A stretch of DNA of 64,000 nt. Source: Pelotomaculum isophthalicicum JI (GTDB lineage: Bacteria; Bacillota; Desulfotomaculia; Desulfotomaculales; Pelotomaculaceae). Position 1 is the stretch's first letter. Every line of letters starts with the position of its first letter. Below, piece by piece: positions 8,874-18,543 of this stretch. A program made the translations under genes and the position numbers. Location of the stretch: the NCBI RefSeq assembly GCF_029478095.1, contig NZ_JAKOAV010000002.1:1-64000 (forward strand), written 5' to 3'. Below the pieces are notes generated by a model that saw only the letters and a list, made by a program, of their open reading frames with translations, searched no databases and had not been told where the DNA came from.

Positions 8874-9983
8874 TCAACTAGGAGAAAAGCCTTTCCACCG
8901 GCTTGCCTCCTCACCATGCAACACCCTGACAATAAAGAGTCCCTTCTCTTTATATAAAGGCAATTCAATTTGCTTGGGCAACAGCCGTTTTTTTTCATCA
9001 AAATAAACATGAACCATGGGAAAAAGCGAATTACCTTTTGGTGTATCGGCCGCTACGCCAGCCATGCCGTTATTCAGCTCAACGATAGTGCCGGCGGGGT
9101 AAGCGGCAATGTTATACATAAACGCCTTTGCGACAGATTCCTTGACAAAATAGTTAACCGAAGCCTCACACATTTCGTAAGCTTCGACAGGGGGGAAAGC
9201 CTTCCGGTAAACCCTGTTCGCGGTTATCGCGTCGAACCTGTCGGCAATGGCCACGATCTGGGCATATTCGTTAATTTGCTCGTCCTTTAGTCCCTTGGGA
9301 TAGCCTGAACCGTCGTAGTTTTCATGGTGCTGAAGAGCCATTACAGCATTAATTTCATCCAGATTTCCCGCTTCACGGATTAGTTCATATCCAAAAACCG
9401 TATGTTTCTTCATAACTTCAAATTCCTCCGCGGTCAAGCCACCTGGTTTATTCAGGATTTTATCCGGTATTTTGACCTTGCCGAGGTCATGCAATAACGC
9501 CCCTACACCAAGAAACGCCAGTTCGTTATGACCATATCCTAAAGTTATCCCGGTCATTAGCGTTAAAATGCATACATTTACTGAGTGCGCAAAAGTATAG
9601 TCATCTTGTGAACGCAAGTCAACCAGATTAAAAATCAAATTTTTATTGGATAAAAGCTGCTCGGTAAACTCCCCTACAGTGGTATAAAGCGATTGCGGCT
9701 CAATCACCAGCCGGCCGGATTCCTTTGCTTCCAGCAGGACATTCTTGATCTGGCGAACTGCCGCTACACGAGTTTGCCGCTTTATCACGTCATTTGCTTC
9801 AGGCATCTTAAAAGGTAATCCATCGTCCACCCAGACAAAAGGTAATTCCAGTTTGATTAACAGTTGAATATATGCGTCAGTAAGCGCAACACCGTTTTTT
9901 AACAGCTCTTCACCTCTGCTATTGTAAATAGTGCGGCTGAGTTTCATTCCCGGTTTGAGATCAGATACACCGACCTTGCGCAT
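8874..9983 (-). CDS. HD-GYP domain protein, probable c-di-GMP phosphodiesterase
   Basis: 369 residues. An N-terminal domain of about 120 residues (VGVSDLKPGMKLSRTIYNSRGEELL) has the shape common in clostridial HD-GYP proteins. The HD-GYP core follows: HSVNVCILT near 135, HDLGKVKIPDKIL near 165, KKHTVFGYEL near 192, and HHENYDGSGYPKGL near 217. All metal ligands appear present. The family hydrolyses c-di-GMP to pGpG or GMP. No signal peptide or membrane helix is seen, so it acts in the cytosol. It is probably co-transcribed with the PilZ gene. Confidence 0.88.
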   Translation of the reverse strand: MRKVGVSDLKPGMKLSRTIYNSRGEELLKNGVALTDAYIQLLIKLELPFVWVDDGLPFKMPEANDVIKRQTRVAAVRQIKNVLLEAKESGRLVIEPQSLYTTVGEFTEQLLSNKNLIFNLVDLRSQDDYTFAHSVNVCILTLMTGITLGYGHNELAFLGVGALLHDLGKVKIPDKILNKPGGLTAEEFEVMKKHTVFGYELIREAGNLDEINAVMALQHHENYDGSGYPKGLKDEQINEYAQIVAIADRFDAITANRVYRKAFPPVEAYEMCEASVNYFVKESVAKAFMYNIAAYPAGTIVELNNGMAGVAADTPKGNSLFPMVHVYFDEKKRLLPKQIELPLYKEKGLFIVRVLHGEEASRWKGFSPS

Positions 9984-10262
9984 AATTTATTCATCCTCGT
10001 CAACTATTTCTGCATACATTACTAATTTCCTTCGATCTCCAAAAAATAAACTATTATATACCATAAAATTACAAATATTACCATTTAAGCGTGAATTATT
10101 CCAATAGTTTATATATTACTGACTAATGAACTAAAGCGCAAATCCCATTACCCCGTTATAATGATATTTTTATTCCTTTAAGTGAATCATTTGACCTGTT
10201 TCTATGATGATCGATATTTTGCTCTCATGAGGAAGCACCTTTGCAACGCTACCGACATATCC

Positions 10263-10289
10263 TAAAATAGCAAATTAAGGTACCGAACC
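10263..10289 (+). promoter_or_regulatory. Possible sigma-D (flagellar) promoter for the chemoreceptor
   Basis: TAAA, 15 bases, then ACCGAACC, against the sigma-D consensus TAAA-N15-GCCGATAA. It lies about 40 bases upstream of the chemoreceptor ATG, and chemoreceptor genes are often sigma-D dependent. The remaining sequence between 9984 and 10330 is AT-rich and shows no gene. Confidence 0.4.
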
Positions 10290-10330
10290 TATTATATGCC
10301 GGTGGGGAAATTAGATGGGAGAAATTTATT

Positions 10331-12193
10331 ATGGTATTGGCAACTAGCATTAAGCTTAAGTTAATGGTAATAATTTTCTTCGTTCTGGCAACAGCTCTTG
10401 GCGCTCTGTCTTATCTCAGTTATTACAAAGCACGGCAGGCTTTAATTAGCAATACGAAACAGGATCTCAATTCCCTGTCCGCAGCTTACGGCAAAGAGGT
10501 TAGCCTTTGGTTGGAGCAACACAAAACCGAGATGATTACTTTGGCTAATTCCCCTGTTATAGCCGGGGGAAATCGCAGTTTGATTCTCTCATATTTTAAT
10601 GACGAGCTAAAACGACTCAAAAATTATGAGTCGTTGTTAATAGTTGATGGAAAAGGGGACTATTATTCGGCTGATGGCACTACGGGCAATGTTAGTGACA
10701 GGGATTATTATAAGCAGACGCTAAGCACCGGTCAGGCGGTAATCTCTGATCCCCTTATGTCAAGAGTAACAGGAAAGTTGGTCGTTGTAGCCGCCGCTCC
10801 CATTAAAAAGGATTACCGGGTCACCGGTCTTGTTTTAGGAACGCTGCCGATAGATGAAATTGTTCAAGAAATATCTTCGATTAAAATTGGCAAGACCGGC
10901 TATGCCATTATGGTGCAGGGTGATGGTTTATGCATAACCCACCCGAATAAGGATTCGATTATGAAACTTAATCTGCTGAAAGACAATAGCCTCCATCCAA
11001 ATTTAATCACAGCAGCGCAAAAAATGACTAAAGGGGAAAGCGGGGTCACCCGCTGCCTTGATAATGGAGTGGATGAGTTCCTGGCCTACGCGCCGGTACC
11101 AAGCACCAATTGGTCTCTTGCCATAACAAGTCCTCTTGCCGATCTTTCATCCTCACTTAGATCCCTGGCTGCCATGGCAGTCATTTTAACCCTGCTCATC
11201 CTGCTCATATCGGCATTTATCGCGGTTGCCCTGGCAAACAAAATTGTCAAACCCATTCGCTTTCTCAATAAAGAAATCAGCTTATTGGCGGAACAAGGCG
11301 GCGACCTGACCCAGTCGATCCATATTCAAAGCAAGGATGAGACAGGTGAGCTAGCCCGTTCCGTCAACGAGTTCCTTGGCAACCTGAGAGAGATTATCTC
11401 GGAGGTAAAAGAAACCGCCGTTAAGGTCGCCGGAACTTCCCGGCAGTTAAACTCCAGCGCGCGGCAAACTGCCGCGGGCGCCAGTGAAACCGCCTCCACT
11501 TTGAGTGAAATTACTGCTGCTGTTGAGCAGGTAACCGCTAATATGCAAAACATAGCAGAGGCTTCAGAATCCGCCTCCGGCCATGCCAACGAGGGGAACA
11601 AGGGAGTGTTGAGGATTACCGGACAAATGCAAAATATAGCCGATACCGCTGTGGTTGTTTCCAGGGCAATAGACGAACTGAATTTAAAATCCAAAGAAAT
11701 CAGCCAAATTATCGGGCTGATCACAAATATCGCCGGCCAGACCAACCTGCTGGCTTTGAACGCGGCCATCGAGGCAGCCCGGGCAGGTGAACACGGCCGG
11801 GGATTCGCTGTGGTGGCTGATGAAGTGAGGAAACTGGCCGCTCAGAGCGCGAGCGCCGCAAAACAAATAAACAGCTTGATTAGTTCCATGCGGGCTTTAA
11901 CGGAACAATCAGTTGAAAGCATGTCCCTTGGCAGTAAAGAAGTTGAAGCAGGCATAAAAGTCGTTCAAGAGGTTGGGGGAAACTTTAGAGTTATTATCGG
12001 CGCCGTGCACAGCTTAACCTCTCAGATTCAGGATGTGGCGGCGGCGATGGAAGAAATGTCGGCCGGCATGCAAAACATAGCCGCCGCGACTCAAGAGCAA
12101 ACCGCAACCATGGGGGAAGTATCGGCGTCGGCTGAATCTTTGTCAAGACTATCCTGCGATTTGGATGACTTGGTGGGTAAATTCAAGGTATAA
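10331..12193 (+). CDS. Methyl-accepting chemotaxis protein
   Basis: 620 residues. A membrane helix (residues 10-30) is followed by a dCache-type extracellular sensor (to about 275; [20 protein letters not shown] and [12 protein letters not shown] are typical), a second helix (280-305), HAMP, and a long helical signalling domain. The hairpin tip that binds CheA/CheW is complete ([20 protein letters not shown], then [15 protein letters not shown]). Ligands of this sensor type are often amino or organic acids; the actual ligand cannot be read. It is a single gene, convergent with pstA and 20 bases from its stop. Confidence 0.92.
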   Translation: MVLATSIKLKLMVIIFFVLATALGALSYLSYYKARQALISNTKQDLNSLSAAYGKEVSLWLEQHKTEMITLANSPVIAGGNRSLILSYFNDELKRLKNYESLLIVDGKGDYYSADGTTGNVSDRDYYKQTLSTGQAVISDPLMSRVTGKLVVVAAAPIKKDYRVTGLVLGTLPIDEIVQEISSIKIGKTGYAIMVQGDGLCITHPNKDSIMKLNLLKDNSLHPNLITAAQKMTKGESGVTRCLDNGVDEFLAYAPVPSTNWSLAITSPLADLSSSLRSLAAMAVILTLLILLISAFIAVALANKIVKPIRFLNKEISLLAEQGGDLTQSIHIQSKDETGELARSVNEFLGNLREIISEVKETAVKVAGTSRQLNSSARQTAAGASETASTLSEITAAVEQVTANMQNIAEASESASGHANEGNKGVLRITGQMQNIADTAVVVSRAIDELNLKSKEISQIIGLITNIAGQTNLLALNAAIEAARAGEHGRGFAVVADEVRKLAAQSASAAKQINSLISSMRALTEQSVESMSLGSKEVEAGIKVVQEVGGNFRVIIGAVHSLTSQIQDVAAAMEEMSAGMQNIAAATQEQTATMGEVSASAESLSRLSCDLDDLVGKFKV

Positions 12194-12213
12194 CACCGAA
12201 AACCCATTCAATC

Positions 12214-13098
12214 CTACGTCGCCGTCATTTGACGGTATATTTTTCTGCCCAGCCAGCGGGCCGCCAAATTAAAGCCAAGCACCACCAGGATCAGCACCGC
12301 TGCGGAACCGTCCGCGACTCTTCTCAAGTCCGGGATGAGACCCTCCGTGTTGACCTTCCAGATATGCACCGCCAGGGTTTCCGCCGGGCGAAAGGGGTTC
12401 AAGGGCGAAGCGGGATTAAAGATATTCCACTGAGTGAAGTCCAGAGCCGGGCTGGACATGCCGGCGGTAAACAACAGCGCGGCGGCCTCGCCGAATACTC
12501 TGCCTGAGGTGATAATCGCGCCGCTGACCAAACCGGGGAAGGCGCTGGGCAATACTACCCGGCAGATTGTCTGCCAGTGGTTGGCGCCCAGGGCCAGGCT
12601 CGCCTCGCGCAGGCTGTCCGGCACACCGTGGATAGATTCCTCAGTAATCCGGACCATCAGCGGCAGATTGATTACAGTCAGGGCTAACGCCCCGGAAATG
12701 AGCGAGTAACCCCAACCGGTCATGTTGACGAATGCCAACAGCCCGAAAAGACCGACCACGATTGAAGGCAGCGAATTCAACGTTTCGATGGACAGCCTGA
12801 TCGCTTCCGTCAACTTGTTGTTCCTGGCGTATTCAGCCAGATAAATCCCGCCAAGCATGCCCACGGGAACTGTAACAACCATAGATAAAAAGAGCAGGTA
12901 GAAAGAGTTAAAGATCTGCGGCCCAATCCCGCCCCCGGCGCGAACCACTTGCGGCGGTTTTATCAAGAAATCCCAACTGATGTACTTGCCACCGTGGTAG
13001 AGAATATACACAATCATCGCGCCAAGAATAACGATCACCAGCAGCGCGCCGGCCCAGAATACGAGAGTTGCGATTCTGTCGGCAATACGGGAATTCAC
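12214..13098 (-). CDS. pstA: Phosphate ABC transporter permease PstA
   Basis: 294 residues with six membrane helices and the permease loop EASLALGANHWQTICRVVLPSA that docks on PstB. It forms the inner-membrane phosphate channel with PstC. The start is set by a GTG overlapping the pstC TGA (GTGA), preceded by GGGAGGG; a longer in-frame ATG at 13200 would lie deep inside pstC. Last gene of the pst run. Confidence 0.92.
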   Translation of the reverse strand: MNSRIADRIATLVFWAGALLVIVILGAMIVYILYHGGKYISWDFLIKPPQVVRAGGGIGPQIFNSFYLLFLSMVVTVPVGMLGGIYLAEYARNNKLTEAIRLSIETLNSLPSIVVGLFGLLAFVNMTGWGYSLISGALALTVINLPLMVRITEESIHGVPDSLREASLALGANHWQTICRVVLPSAFPGLVSGAIITSGRVFGEAAALLFTAGMSSPALDFTQWNIFNPASPLNPFRPAETLAVHIWKVNTEGLIPDLRRVADGSAAVLILVVLGFNLAARWLGRKIYRQMTAT

Positions 13099-14045
13099 CT
13101 GGTTATCCCTCCCTTCCTCACTCCGTAACGGACAACCAGAATAAAAAAGAACGACATTATCAGGAGAAACAGACCCATTGACCAGAGGGTGTTGTTCCAA
13201 AGGGAACCCATGGGAGTGTTGCCCATATCCATTGTGATGGCGCTTGTCAAGGTGATCACGGGATCCAGAATGGACGTTGGAATTTTCCTTGTATTGCCGA
13301 TAACCATCTGGACGGCCAGCGCTTCGCCAAAAGCCCTGGCTAGGCCGAGAACGACACCGGTGACCAGACCGGAACGCGCGGCCGGAATGAGCACCAGTCG
13401 GATAGCCTGCCAGCGCGTGGAACCCAAGGCCAAGGCAGCCTCCTTGTACTCACGCGGCAGCGACTTCAAGCTGTCGGTCAAAATGCTGACTATCGTTGGC
13501 AAGATCATCACGGACAGCACCAAAAAGCCAGCCAGGACACTAAAGCCCAGGCCACCGACATTGTCGCGGATAAAGGGGACCAGCACGCTTAAGCCAATAT
13601 ATCCGTAAACAACCGAAGGGATGCCGGCCAGCAGCTCAATAGCCGGCTGCAAGAAGCGCTGCCCCCAGAAAGGCGCGATTTCTACAATGAACACGGCGCA
13701 TGTGATGCTTAAGGGGCCGCTTAACAAAACAGCCAGCATCGAGACGATAACCGAGCCGAATATAAAAGCCAGCACACCCACTTGCGGGCCGCCTTCCGCC
13801 GGCAGGCGGTCCGGCAGCCAATTGGCCGAGAATAAAAACTCTTTAACGCTTACACCGTAAACTGTGAAAGTTGACAATCCCTTTATTGAAATAAAAACAA
13901 CAATGGTGACAGTGGAAACAATGGCTATCAGCGCCGCCCCGGTAGCCAGGCTTTTGCCCAGCAATTCATTACCGGCAAGATTTCCTAACCTTTTTGTAAA
14001 ATTATTTTTCATAAGACTATTTATCTTTAGAATTAACGTTGACAT
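13095..14045 (-). CDS. pstC: Phosphate ABC transporter permease PstC
   Basis: 316 residues with six membrane helices and the coupling loop EAALALGSTRWQAIRLVLIPAARSG. GAGG precedes the ATG. It pairs with PstA, whose start overlaps this stop by four bases. The gene follows phoU by 63 bases. No PstS binding protein is encoded next to it, although pstS normally opens the operon. Confidence 0.92.
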   Translation of the reverse strand: MSTLILKINSLMKNNFTKRLGNLAGNELLGKSLATGAALIAIVSTVTIVVFISIKGLSTFTVYGVSVKEFLFSANWLPDRLPAEGGPQVGVLAFIFGSVIVSMLAVLLSGPLSITCAVFIVEIAPFWGQRFLQPAIELLAGIPSVVYGYIGLSVLVPFIRDNVGGLGFSVLAGFLVLSVMILPTIVSILTDSLKSLPREYKEAALALGSTRWQAIRLVLIPAARSGLVTGVVLGLARAFGEALAVQMVIGNTRKIPTSILDPVITLTSAITMDMGNTPMGSLWNNTLWSMGLFLLIMSFFFILVVRYGVRKGGITR

Positions 14046-14108
14046 TCTTTTGCTACCTCACTTCAGCTTCGAGGATCCCGTCTTCGTAATATCTTTTCTG
14101 ACGCCTGG

Positions 14109-14765
14109 TCAATTCAGTTCTTTACGTTCGCCGGTCACAAGGTAGACAATCCGTTCGCCGATGTTGGTGGCGTGGTCGGCTATCCGCTCCAGATGACGGC
14201 TGGCGAACAAGAGAGCGGTGGCTTGATTGATGATCTTGGGGTTCTCCATCATATACACCAGCAATTCGCGAAAAACCTGGTTGTGCAGGCTGTCTACCAG
14301 TTCATCGTCCGCCGCCATTTTCAAAGCCAGTTCAACGTCCTCACGCACATAGGCGTCGAGCGCCTCTTTCACCATAGTCTGAGCCAATTGCGCCATCCGG
14401 GGAATATCGATCAGCGGCTTAATCAGCGGTTGATCCGCTATACGCCTGGCTATCTTAGCAATGTCACACGCTAAGTCACCCATCCGCTCCAGGTCGGTGA
14501 TGATCATGAGCCCCGCTGCGATACGTCGCAAGTCCTTTGCCAACGGCTGCTGGGTGGCGATCAACTTCAAACACTTGTCCTCGATCAGCATTTCCTGATC
14601 ATCGATCTGGACATCCCCGTCAATAACACTCTGAGCTAAACTTAGATCTTGTTTAGCCAGTGACTCCACCGCCCGGGCGATAGAGTCTTCAACGAAAATA
14701 CCCATTTGTAAAATATCTTGCTGCAGTTCACTCAAAGCCTGATCAAAGGTTGTCCTGGTAGCCAT
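14109..14765 (-). CDS. phoU: Phosphate-uptake regulator PhoU
   Basis: 218 residues, all-helical, with two repeated three-helix units and the PhoU signature E/DxxxD pairs (IDDQEMLIEDKC; DLERMGDLACDIA; RHLERIADHATNIGE). PhoU restrains phosphate uptake and Pho kinase signalling through PstB. I use the ATG at 14765, preceded by AGAGGGG; an in-frame ATG at 14870 overlaps pstB. It sits between pstB and pstC, unlike the usual order in which phoU is last. Confidence 0.92.
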   Translation of the reverse strand: MATRTTFDQALSELQQDILQMGIFVEDSIARAVESLAKQDLSLAQSVIDGDVQIDDQEMLIEDKCLKLIATQQPLAKDLRRIAAGLMIITDLERMGDLACDIAKIARRIADQPLIKPLIDIPRMAQLAQTMVKEALDAYVREDVELALKMAADDELVDSLHNQVFRELLVYMMENPKIINQATALLFASRHLERIADHATNIGERIVYLVTGERKELN

Positions 14766-14787
14766 AGATATTTTCCCCTCTTTTATC

Positions 14788-15546
14788 CTAGCCGAAGCGG
14801 CCGGTAATATAATCTTCCGTGCGCTTATCGCTGGGTTTAGTAAATATTGTTTCCGTGACGCCGTATTCAATCAGGTCGCCGCTCAGGAAAAAAGCGGTAA
14901 CGCCTGAGACACGGGCGGCTTGCTGCATGTTATGGGTCACAATGATAATTGTATAGTCGTTTTTTAATACCTGAATCAATTCTTCGATCTTCATGGTAGC
15001 CAGGGGATCCAAGGCCGAAGTAGGCTCATCCATTAGCAGCACTTCCGGTTCCACCGCCAGCAACCTGGCTATACAAACCCGTTGCTGCTGACCGCCTGAA
15101 AGCCCCAGGGCGGACTTATACAATCTATCCTGAACCTCATCCCAGAGAACCGCGGCGCGCAGACTCTTTTCCACAATTTCATCAAGTTTGCGCTTGTTTT
15201 TTGTCCCGTGAATGCGCGGACCGTAGGCTATGTTATCGTATACCGACATCGGAAAAGGATTGGGGCGCTGAAAAACCATACCTATCCTCTTGCGCAGGTT
15301 TACCACATCCTCTTCCGGGCGGTAGATATCCTGGCCGTCAAGGAGAATCGCCCCATCTACCCTTACCCCTTCGATCAGGTCGTTCATCCTGTTCAAAGTG
15401 CGCAGAAACGTTGATTTGCCACAGCCGGACGGTCCGATAAGCGCTGTAACCTGGTTTTTTTCAACTTCCAGGTTAACATTTTTCAGCGCATGGAAGTCGC
15501 CGTAGCGCAGGTTCAAATTCTTTACCGATATCTTCGCTTGTGCCAC
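14788..15546 (-). CDS. pstB: Phosphate ABC transporter ATPase PstB
   Basis: 252 residues, the normal PstB length. Walker [20 protein letters not shown], signature [16 protein letters not shown], Walker [14 protein letters not shown] and the switch [12 protein letters not shown] are all intact. It energises phosphate import through PstC/PstA. The start is GTG, behind GAGGGGG. A four-repeat Pho box lies 75 to 112 bases upstream, so it heads a phosphate-starvation transcript. Confidence 0.94.
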   Translation of the reverse strand: MAQAKISVKNLNLRYGDFHALKNVNLEVEKNQVTALIGPSGCGKSTFLRTLNRMNDLIEGVRVDGAILLDGQDIYRPEEDVVNLRKRIGMVFQRPNPFPMSVYDNIAYGPRIHGTKNKRKLDEIVEKSLRAAVLWDEVQDRLYKSALGLSGGQQQRVCIARLLAVEPEVLLMDEPTSALDPLATMKIEELIQVLKNDYTIIIVTHNMQQAARVSGVTAFFLSGDLIEYGVTETIFTKPSDKRTEDYITGRFG

Positions 15547-15619
15547 TGCATTTGCCCCCTCAAGGAGGTATTCTAACCAAAATAAATATAGAACCTCTCA
15601 CGACATCATAGCAATGCCA

Positions 15620-15658
15620 GGTTAGATTAATGTTATGCAATTGTTAAGATTAGATTAA
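15620..15658 (-). promoter_or_regulatory. Pho box: four PhoB-type half-sites with 11-bp period
   Basis: Read on the minus strand, TTAATC, TTAACA, ATAACA and CTAACC begin exactly 11 bases apart. This matches the Gram-positive Pho box (TTAACA-like repeats separated by 5 bases). It lies upstream of pstB, and the PhoB-type regulator is encoded about 220 bases further upstream. Confidence 0.75.
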
Positions 15659-15680
15659 AGAACAAAAACTGCCCATCGAG

Positions 15681-15734
15681 CAAGCAGGGACTGTTCTCCC
15701 TACCCCTGAGGGTAGCTAGAACAGTCCCTGCTTG
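15681..15734. repeat. 17-bp perfect inverted repeat between phoB and the Pho box
   Basis: CAAGCAGGGACTGTTCT and AGAACAGTCCCTGCTTG are perfect complements. Inside the loop CTACCC and GGGTAG also pair, giving an almost continuous hairpin of about 54 nt. It may end the phoB transcript. It resembles other long GGGAC-type palindromes in the window (30365-30401). Confidence 0.75.
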
Positions 15735-15881
15735 TCCCTGCCCCAAATAAGACTACAATCTTATAGTTTTTTTCCCTTTCCAAGATATTAAGCTCTAATC
15801 TAGTACGGCCCAAAACCTCCTCAGTGAGATTCAGTGAGATTAGGCAATTATTTTATGCCCAATGGTCCCTAAAAGATGTTT

Positions 15882-16589
15882 TTAGTTCTCTTTAAAACGG
15901 TAGCCGACTCCCCGCACCGTCTCAATAAGACGCGGTCCTTCCGGCAGATGTTCAAGCTTTTGCCTGATATGACGAATGTGAACATCAATCGTTCGAGTAT
16001 CGCCAAGATAGTCGTAACCCCAAACACTTTCAAGCAGTTGTTCCCGCGAGAACACTTTTCCCGGCCGGCGGGCCATAAAACGTAAGAGCTCAAATTCTTT
16101 TAAGGTGAACTCCTGCTTGATGCCGTCAACATAAACATCAAAACGGTCTTCATCAATAACCAGACGTCCAAAATCCATTAGAGACTTTTTTGTCGATTCA
16201 TTTTTTCGTTCTTTTTCATGCCGAACGTTGCGAAGCCTGGCTTTAATCCTGGCTACCAATTCTCTGGGACTGAAAGGCTTGGTGACATAATCGTCAGCGC
16301 CTATTTCCAACCCGAGAACACGGTCCAATTCCTCAGCCTTGGCGCTAAGCATTATTATCGGAATATTTTTTGTCTTAGTATTCTTGCGCAGTTCCCGGCA
16401 TACTTCAAGGCCGTCTATTTCCGGCAGCATGACATCAAGCACAATTAAATCAGGAGACTGCGTCCGGGCCAACTCAAGGCACTGAGCGCCATCGGCAGCT
16501 GATATCACCTGGTAACCTTCGCGTTCCAGGTTAAAACGAACCAGTTCCAAGATATGTTTTTCATCGTCCACTACCATAATAACGGGCAT
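15882..16589 (-). CDS. phoB: PhoB/PhoP-type response regulator (OmpR family)
   Basis: 235 residues. The receiver domain has acidic pair DDE near residue 9, phospho-acceptor in LIVLDVMLPEIDG, and conserved K in TKPFSPRELV. A winged-helix DNA-binding domain (FTLKEFELLRFMARRPGKVFSREQLLESVWGYDY, then RTIDVHIRHIRQKL) completes it. It is expected to bind the Pho box ahead of pstB. GGGTGG four bases before the ATG at 16589 fixes the start. The adjacent kinase is not a classic PhoR. Confidence 0.88.
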   Translation of the reverse strand: MPVIMVVDDEKHILELVRFNLEREGYQVISAADGAQCLELARTQSPDLIVLDVMLPEIDGLEVCRELRKNTKTKNIPIIMLSAKAEELDRVLGLEIGADDYVTKPFSPRELVARIKARLRNVRHEKERKNESTKKSLMDFGRLVIDEDRFDVYVDGIKQEFTLKEFELLRFMARRPGKVFSREQLLESVWGYDYLGDTRTIDVHIRHIRQKLEHLPEGPRLIETVRGVGYRFKEN

Positions 16590-16651
16590 TTTTCCACCCT
16601 TTCTCATGGTTATTGAATAAACAATTTGTAAATAAAGCTATATATATATTA

Positions 16652-18340
16652 TTACAGCTTGAACCGAACATAAAAGGTGGTTCCCGTAGAATAGGTTTCC
16701 ACCTTTATTGCAGCTTTGTGCCTGGCGGCGATACCATAACAAACCGCCAGCCCCAAGCCTGTCCCGTTATCTTTGGTTGTGAAAAAAGGAGTGCCTATCT
16801 TTTCAAGTATATCCGGCTCGATCCCTTTGCCCTGATCCCGCAGCGACAAAACCACTTCATTATTATTATTATCCACGTATGTTCTGACATAAAGATTGCC
16901 GCCGGACGACATTGCCTCCAGCCCGTTGCGAGCAAGGTTGAGGATGAGTTGGCGAATTTCTTTCTCATCCAAAAGCAAGTCCGGGATTTCACCCAGTTCA
17001 ACTTCAACAGATTTATTCGAGTTCATCGCGTCGGCAGCAAGTAACGGAGACAGAGATTTAATGATGGAATTGAGATTCTGCGCCTTTAAATCCACTGCCT
17101 TGTTCTTTGCCAGGGACAGAAATTCCGTAATTATTGTATTGGTTCTGTCCAACTCTTCGATCATGATGCCGAAGTATTCCTTGTTTTTAGCATCTTCTTT
17201 ATTTTTTTTCAACAATTGCAGAAAACCGCGCACCGCGGTGATCGGGTTCCTGATTTCATGGCCGATACAGGCGGCCATTTCTCCCACCAGGTGCAGCCGG
17301 TCGAGGCGAGCCATCTCTTTTTCTATTTTCTTAAGTTCGGTGATGTCGTTTATTATGCCCAGTATACATTTTCTACCTTCTATGCTGATTATTTCACCGG
17401 AATATAACCCCACACGCACCTCGCCTGTTTTTGCGCGGAAATGGGTCTCCATATTGTTGATCCTGCCTTGTTCATTTAACATCCGGATAAGTTTGTCGCC
17501 TTCTTCCGGCTTTGCCAAGGTGTTAAGCTCAAATATCGTATAGCCTAAGACCTCCTCACGCCGGTAACCGGTCGCGCGCAGGAAGCTGTCGTTCACATCT
17601 ATGAAGCGTCCGTCAAATGTACTGACAGCCATCAGGTTAGGACTAAAATTAAACGCTTTATAAAACCGTTCCTCTGATAATCGCAGCGCCTCCTCAGCAC
17701 GCCGGCGTTCCAGCGCTTCTCCGAAACTCGCCGCCACAGCCGTTAGAATTGACTCTTCATTTTTTGACCACTTGCGCTCCGAGTGGCAATCGTCAAAGCC
17801 GATGAAGCCCCAATACTTATCGCCTACGATTACGGGCACTACTAATAACGAGAGTATTTCCTGCTGCTCTAATAACTCACGCTCAGCCGTTGGAAACTCT
17901 TTGATAGGACCGCTAATAGATTTTCCGGCTGAGAGCAATACATACCACCGGGTCATACCCTGGGCATCGTATGAAGCGTTTTGCAAATACGGGTTGTCAA
18001 TTTGCGGTTTAACAGAATCACGCGACCACTCAAAACGTTGGCTAACAAGTTTTTCCCCAGTTTCGGGGTGCAGGTGATTCTCAAAAATATAGACCCGGTC
18101 AACTGCCACCGCTTCGCCAATGATTGCTAAGGCATCGGTTATTGCGGAAATGTAATTGTCAACTGCTAAAAGACGCTTTGTCGCGTCAGCCACCCCTTTT
18201 AGCAATTTGTCCCGCTTGAGGAGTTCTTCCTCTGTCCGCCTGAGCAAGTTTTCCACCGCGTTGACCTTTTGCCGCATTTCAACTAATTCATTAATAAGCT
18301 GCTCTTTTGTTTTATCTGCATCATTCGTCTTAATTCTCAT
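16652..18340 (-). CDS. Soluble GAF-PAS sensor histidine kinase
   Basis: 562 residues with no membrane helix. A coiled coil (residues 10-60) leads to a GAF domain (65-215; VPVIVGDKYWGFIGFDDC), a PAS domain (225-340), H-box GHEIRNPITAVRGFLQLL, N-box LARNGLEAM, and G-boxes DQGKGIEPD and GTGLGLAV. The catalytic half closely matches that of the CHASE4 kinase at 2616-5156. It precedes phoB on the same strand with a 62-base gap, so it could partner PhoB, but its architecture is that of an orphan phosphorelay kinase. The partner is therefore uncertain. Confidence 0.85.
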   Translation of the reverse strand: MRIKTNDADKTKEQLINELVEMRQKVNAVENLLRRTEEELLKRDKLLKGVADATKRLLAVDNYISAITDALAIIGEAVAVDRVYIFENHLHPETGEKLVSQRFEWSRDSVKPQIDNPYLQNASYDAQGMTRWYVLLSAGKSISGPIKEFPTAERELLEQQEILSLLVVPVIVGDKYWGFIGFDDCHSERKWSKNEESILTAVAASFGEALERRRAEEALRLSEERFYKAFNFSPNLMAVSTFDGRFIDVNDSFLRATGYRREEVLGYTIFELNTLAKPEEGDKLIRMLNEQGRINNMETHFRAKTGEVRVGLYSGEIISIEGRKCILGIINDITELKKIEKEMARLDRLHLVGEMAACIGHEIRNPITAVRGFLQLLKKNKEDAKNKEYFGIMIEELDRTNTIITEFLSLAKNKAVDLKAQNLNSIIKSLSPLLAADAMNSNKSVEVELGEIPDLLLDEKEIRQLILNLARNGLEAMSSGGNLYVRTYVDNNNNEVVLSLRDQGKGIEPDILEKIGTPFFTTKDNGTGLGLAVCYGIAARHKAAIKVETYSTGTTFYVRFKL

Positions 18341-18345
18341 TCAGA

Positions 18346-18543
18346 CTAGTCCTCCCAGGAATCAAAACAAAGATCGCGGCTCATGTCGGCGCCCCAGGCA
18401 TATACCCGCCGCCGGCCATATAGATCCGCTAATTTGCCATAAATAGGAGTGCTTACCGCACCAATCAGCAAGTAAATGGAAAAAACCCAGGAGAAAAGGG
18501 ACATTCCTCCCAGGCGTCCGATGATCGTGGGCATGGCTGTGTT
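18346..18543 (-). pseudogene. Fragment of an MFS drug-type transporter (helices 1-2 only)
   Basis: The codons right after the S-layer gene stop read [13 protein letters not shown], then [31 protein letters not shown]. This matches the end of helix 1, helix 2 and the Motif A loop ([11 protein letters not shown]) of 14-helix MFS exporters. Both ends of the gene are missing. Homology stops at a GCCGACATGAGCCGCG segment shared with a dispersed repeat. It cannot make a transporter. It lies in frame with the S-layer gene, directly after its TAA. Confidence 0.8.
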
